A stretch of 7,499 bases of DNA from the NCBI GenBank assembly GCA_025464735.1, contig JAODMX010000059.1, positions 1 to 7,499 of the forward strand, written 5' to 3'. Source of the DNA: Frondihabitans sp. GTDB taxonomy: Bacteria > Actinomycetota > Actinomycetes > Actinomycetales > Microbacteriaceae. Positions 6,032 to 7,499 of the stretch are shown one piece after another. The translations under genes were made by a program, and so were the position numbers. The number at the start of each line of letters is the position of its first letter. Within the stretch, counting starts at the first letter, position 1. Under the pieces are notes generated by a model. It did not search any database. It had not been told where the DNA came from and saw only the letters and a program-made list of their open reading frames with translations.

Positions 6032-7057
6032 ATGGATGCTTCGCCTACCCCGTATCTCGAGGAAGCGATCGAACCCGAGCTGCCGATCCTCGACGCGCAC
6101 CACCACGTGTGGGACGACCTCAGCAACCCGCTGGCGACGCATTACCCGCTCGAGAGCCTGCTGGGCGACCTCCAGGCCGGCCACAACATCGTCGCATCCG
6201 TCTACGCCGAGTGTTCCGACCACTACCGCGGCTCCGGACCCGAAGAACTGCGGCCGGTCGGGGAGACCGAGGCCGTCGCCGCGGCCGCCGCGCCCCCGGG
6301 TGTGATGGCGGCCATCATCGGATACGCGGACATGACCCTCGGGCGAGCGGTCGAGCCGGTGCTCGAGGCGCACCGCGAGGCGGGGCGTGGCAGGTTCTCC
6401 GGCATCAGGCATTCGACGGCATGGGACCCGCACCAGGATGTTCCGAACTCGGCCAGGAAGTCCCCTCCCGGCCTGCTCGTCAGCCCCGCGTTCGTCGACG
6501 GCGTGCGCACGCTCGGCGATCTCGACATAACGTTCGACGCGTGGATGTATTTCCACCAGCTGCCCGAACTCGTGACCCTCGCCCAGCGAGCGCCGGGAAC
6601 CCAGATCATCGTCGATCACCTCGGGGGCCCGGCTGGTGTCGGGCACTGGGCGACGCACCGCGACGATATGCTCGAGGCGTGGCGCGAGAATATCGCGGCC
6701 CTGTCGCTCATGCCGAATGTCGCGATCAAGATCGGCGGCCTGGGCTTCCCGTGGTTCCTCACCGACGAGGTGTCGGCCGACCTCGTGGACTCGGATGCAA
6801 TCGCGGCCTACTGGCGGCCAGAGATCCAGCACTGCATCGAATCGTTCGGCCCTGATCGCTGCATGTTCGAGTCGGACTTCCCCGTCGACGGTCGTCTCTG
6901 CGACTACGTGACGCTGTGGAATTCGTTCAAGAAAGCATCATCCGACCTCGATCCGAGGGAGCGCGATGCGGTTTTTAGGGGCTCAGCGGCCCGCATTTAC
7001 CGCATCGATACAGAAACTGGTAGCGCGCTTGCGCGAGATGACCTATCGTTTGGTTGA
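6032..7057 (+). CDS. Amidohydrolase-2 family TIM-barrel hydrolase (COG3618/LigI-like)
   Basis: Metal-dependent hydrolase of 341 residues in the amidohydrolase-2 family (PF04909), whose relatives include 2-pyrone-4,6-dicarboxylate lactonase LigI and sugar lactonases. Visible motifs: LDAHHHVW at residues 20-27 (His23 and His25 as the HxH of strand 1), SGIRHSTAWD in the middle, IIVDHLGGP with His196, and FESDFPVD with Asp282, the conserved catalytic aspartate near the C-terminal end of the barrel. The ATG at 6032 has GAAGAGGA seven bases upstream. No signal peptide is seen, so it should act in the cytoplasm, probably opening a lactone or cleaving a C-C or amide bond; some family members are decarboxylases. 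It is divergent from the SnoaL operon and shares the candidate operator region with it. The last dozen residues are not conserved family sequence as far as can be judged, and their DNA contains operator-like site 3. Confidence 0.9.
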   Translation: MDASPTPYLEEAIEPELPILDAHHHVWDDLSNPLATHYPLESLLGDLQAGHNIVASVYAECSDHYRGSGPEELRPVGETEAVAAAAAPPGVMAAIIGYADMTLGRAVEPVLEAHREAGRGRFSGIRHSTAWDPHQDVPNSARKSPPGLLVSPAFVDGVRTLGDLDITFDAWMYFHQLPELVTLAQRAPGTQIIVDHLGGPAGVGHWATHRDDMLEAWRENIAALSLMPNVAIKIGGLGFPWFLTDEVSADLVDSDAIAAYWRPEIQHCIESFGPDRCMFESDFPVDGRLCDYVTLWNSFKKASSDLDPRERDAVFRGSAARIYRIDTETGSALARDDLSFG

Positions 7058-7058
7058 T
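7041..7058. promoter_or_regulatory. Candidate operator, site 3 (weak), upstream of the ABC binding protein
   Basis: ACCTATC-GTTT-GGTTGAT has a right arm identical to that of site 2 and the same 4-base spacing, but only 4 of 7 positions of its own arms pair. It overlaps the stop codon of the amidohydrolase gene (7055-7057) and lies about 50 bases before the binding-protein ATG. It is listed because it occupies the next leader in the locus; alone it would not stand out. Confidence 0.3.
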
Positions 7059-7109
7059 ACACCAAGGGTCCCCGCCGGATCCCCATCGTTAACGACAAAG
7101 AGGTCACAG

Positions 7110-7499
7110 ATGAACAAGCGAATTCCCCTCATCACCTTGGCAACTGCTGGTGTCCTGGTGCTGGCAGCATGTGCCAGTTCGGGCAGCCCCAGCGGAGGAT
7201 CTACCAGCGGTGGCTCAGGCTCCGGAGACTCCTCGCCGATCAAGATCGGCATCGTCACCCCCCTGAGCGGCGCCTACGGCTCGGAGGGCCAGGAAGAGGT
7301 GCGCGGCATGCAGCTCGCCCTCAAGGCCAATGGCAACAAGGTCGGTAACCACCCCGTCACCCTCGTCACAGCAGACGGATTCGTTGCGAACGATGCCATC
7401 GCCGCGGTCGACCGGCTCGTGAGCCAGGAGCATGTCAACATCATCACGGGCACCTACGCGACGCCGACCTCGTTGGCGGGCAGCCAGGAGGCCGCGAAG
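7110..7499 (+). CDS. ABC transporter substrate-binding lipoprotein (branched-chain amino acid type), 3' end cut by window
   Basis: The first 130 codons of a periplasmic-binding-protein-like lipoprotein; the frame is open to the last base. It starts with MNKR, a hydrophobic segment and the lipobox LAAC (residues 18-21, lipid on Cys21), followed by a Ser/Gly-rich linker typical of Gram-positive binding proteins. From about residue 43, SPIKIGIVTPLSGAYGSEGQEEVRGMQLALK and later AIAAVDRLVSQEHVNIITGTYATPTSLA match the Peripla_BP_6 domain of LivJ/LivK-type receptors, which also bind aromatic acids and amides. The ATG at 7110 has AGAGG seven to eight bases upstream. Permease and ATPase genes are expected just beyond the window. 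The leader of 52 bases after the amidohydrolase stop contains operator-like site 3. Ligand identity is not visible; the context suggests the compound degraded by this locus. Confidence 0.92.
   Translation, partial: MNKRIPLITLATAGVLVLAACASSGSPSGGSTSGGSGSGDSSPIKIGIVTPLSGAYGSEGQEEVRGMQLALKANGNKVGNHPVTLVTADGFVANDAIAAVDRLVSQEHVNIITGTYATPTSLAGSQEAAK

Noticed and set aside
5903..6832. Minus-strand 309-codon frame opposite the amidohydrolase
   Set aside because: Shadow frame: no motif, and it would run across the divergent promoter region and into the start of SnoaL paralogue 3.
7024..7035. CGCG-CTTG-CGCG inverted repeat near the end of the amidohydrolase gene
   Set aside because: Only four base pairs, inside coding sequence, and easily expected by chance at this GC content.
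7066..7084. Small GGGTCC...GGATCCC hairpin between the amidohydrolase and the binding protein, considered as a terminator
   Set aside because: The stem is short with a bulge and no T-run follows; it is too weak to call a terminator or attenuator.

Overview
The window is a high-GC, densely packed bacterial catabolic locus. GC-rich third codon positions, GTG/TTG starts, short overlaps between genes and a lipoprotein with a Ser/Gly-rich linker after its lipid-attachment cysteine point to an actinobacterium. Microbacteriaceae or a near relative is a guess from style, not a proof. No RNA genes, insertion sequences, CRISPR arrays or integration sites are visible, and no gap between genes exceeds about 125 bases.

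Layout. (1) 1-3425, plus strand: a tight operon of 3-oxoacid CoA-transferase subunit A (5' end outside the window), subunit B, an acetyl-CoA acetyltransferase-type thiolase, and a metallo-beta-lactamase-fold hydrolase with a C-terminal winged-helix-like region. (2) 3491-4402, plus strand: a cyclase-family (kynurenine-formamidase-like) hydrolase with its own promoter. (3) 4406-5910, minus strand: three consecutive NTF2/SnoaL-like paralogues of about 160-167 residues, converging on the cyclase gene. (4) 6032-7057, plus strand: an amidohydrolase-2 (COG3618/LigI-like) TIM-barrel hydrolase, divergent from the SnoaL trio. (5) 7110 to the window end, plus strand: the N-terminal part of a lipoprotein substrate-binding component of a branched-chain-amino-acid-type (LIV/HAAT) ABC importer.

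How it may work together (inference). The binding protein would capture a small acid or cyclic compound. The amidohydrolase, cyclase-family enzyme and SnoaL-like proteins (each keeping a Tyr-x4-Asp plus His set comparable to the BaiE-type dehydratase triad) would hydrolyse, hydrate/dehydrate or isomerise it. The product would then be activated by CoA transfer and cleaved by the thiolase, as at the end of beta-ketoadipate-like routes. No gene identifies the substrate.

The most interesting non-coding signal is a recurring imperfect palindrome of the form ACCAACC-N4-GGTTGAT. It lies before the cyclase gene (3430-3447), in the divergent SnoaL/amidohydrolase region (5951-5968) and, in weaker form, before the ABC binding protein (7041-7058). 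This suggests one regulator controls the locus; no regulator gene is present in the window. The other main points of interest are the threefold SnoaL-like tandem array and the replacement of two expected metal-binding histidines by glutamine in the cyclase-family protein.
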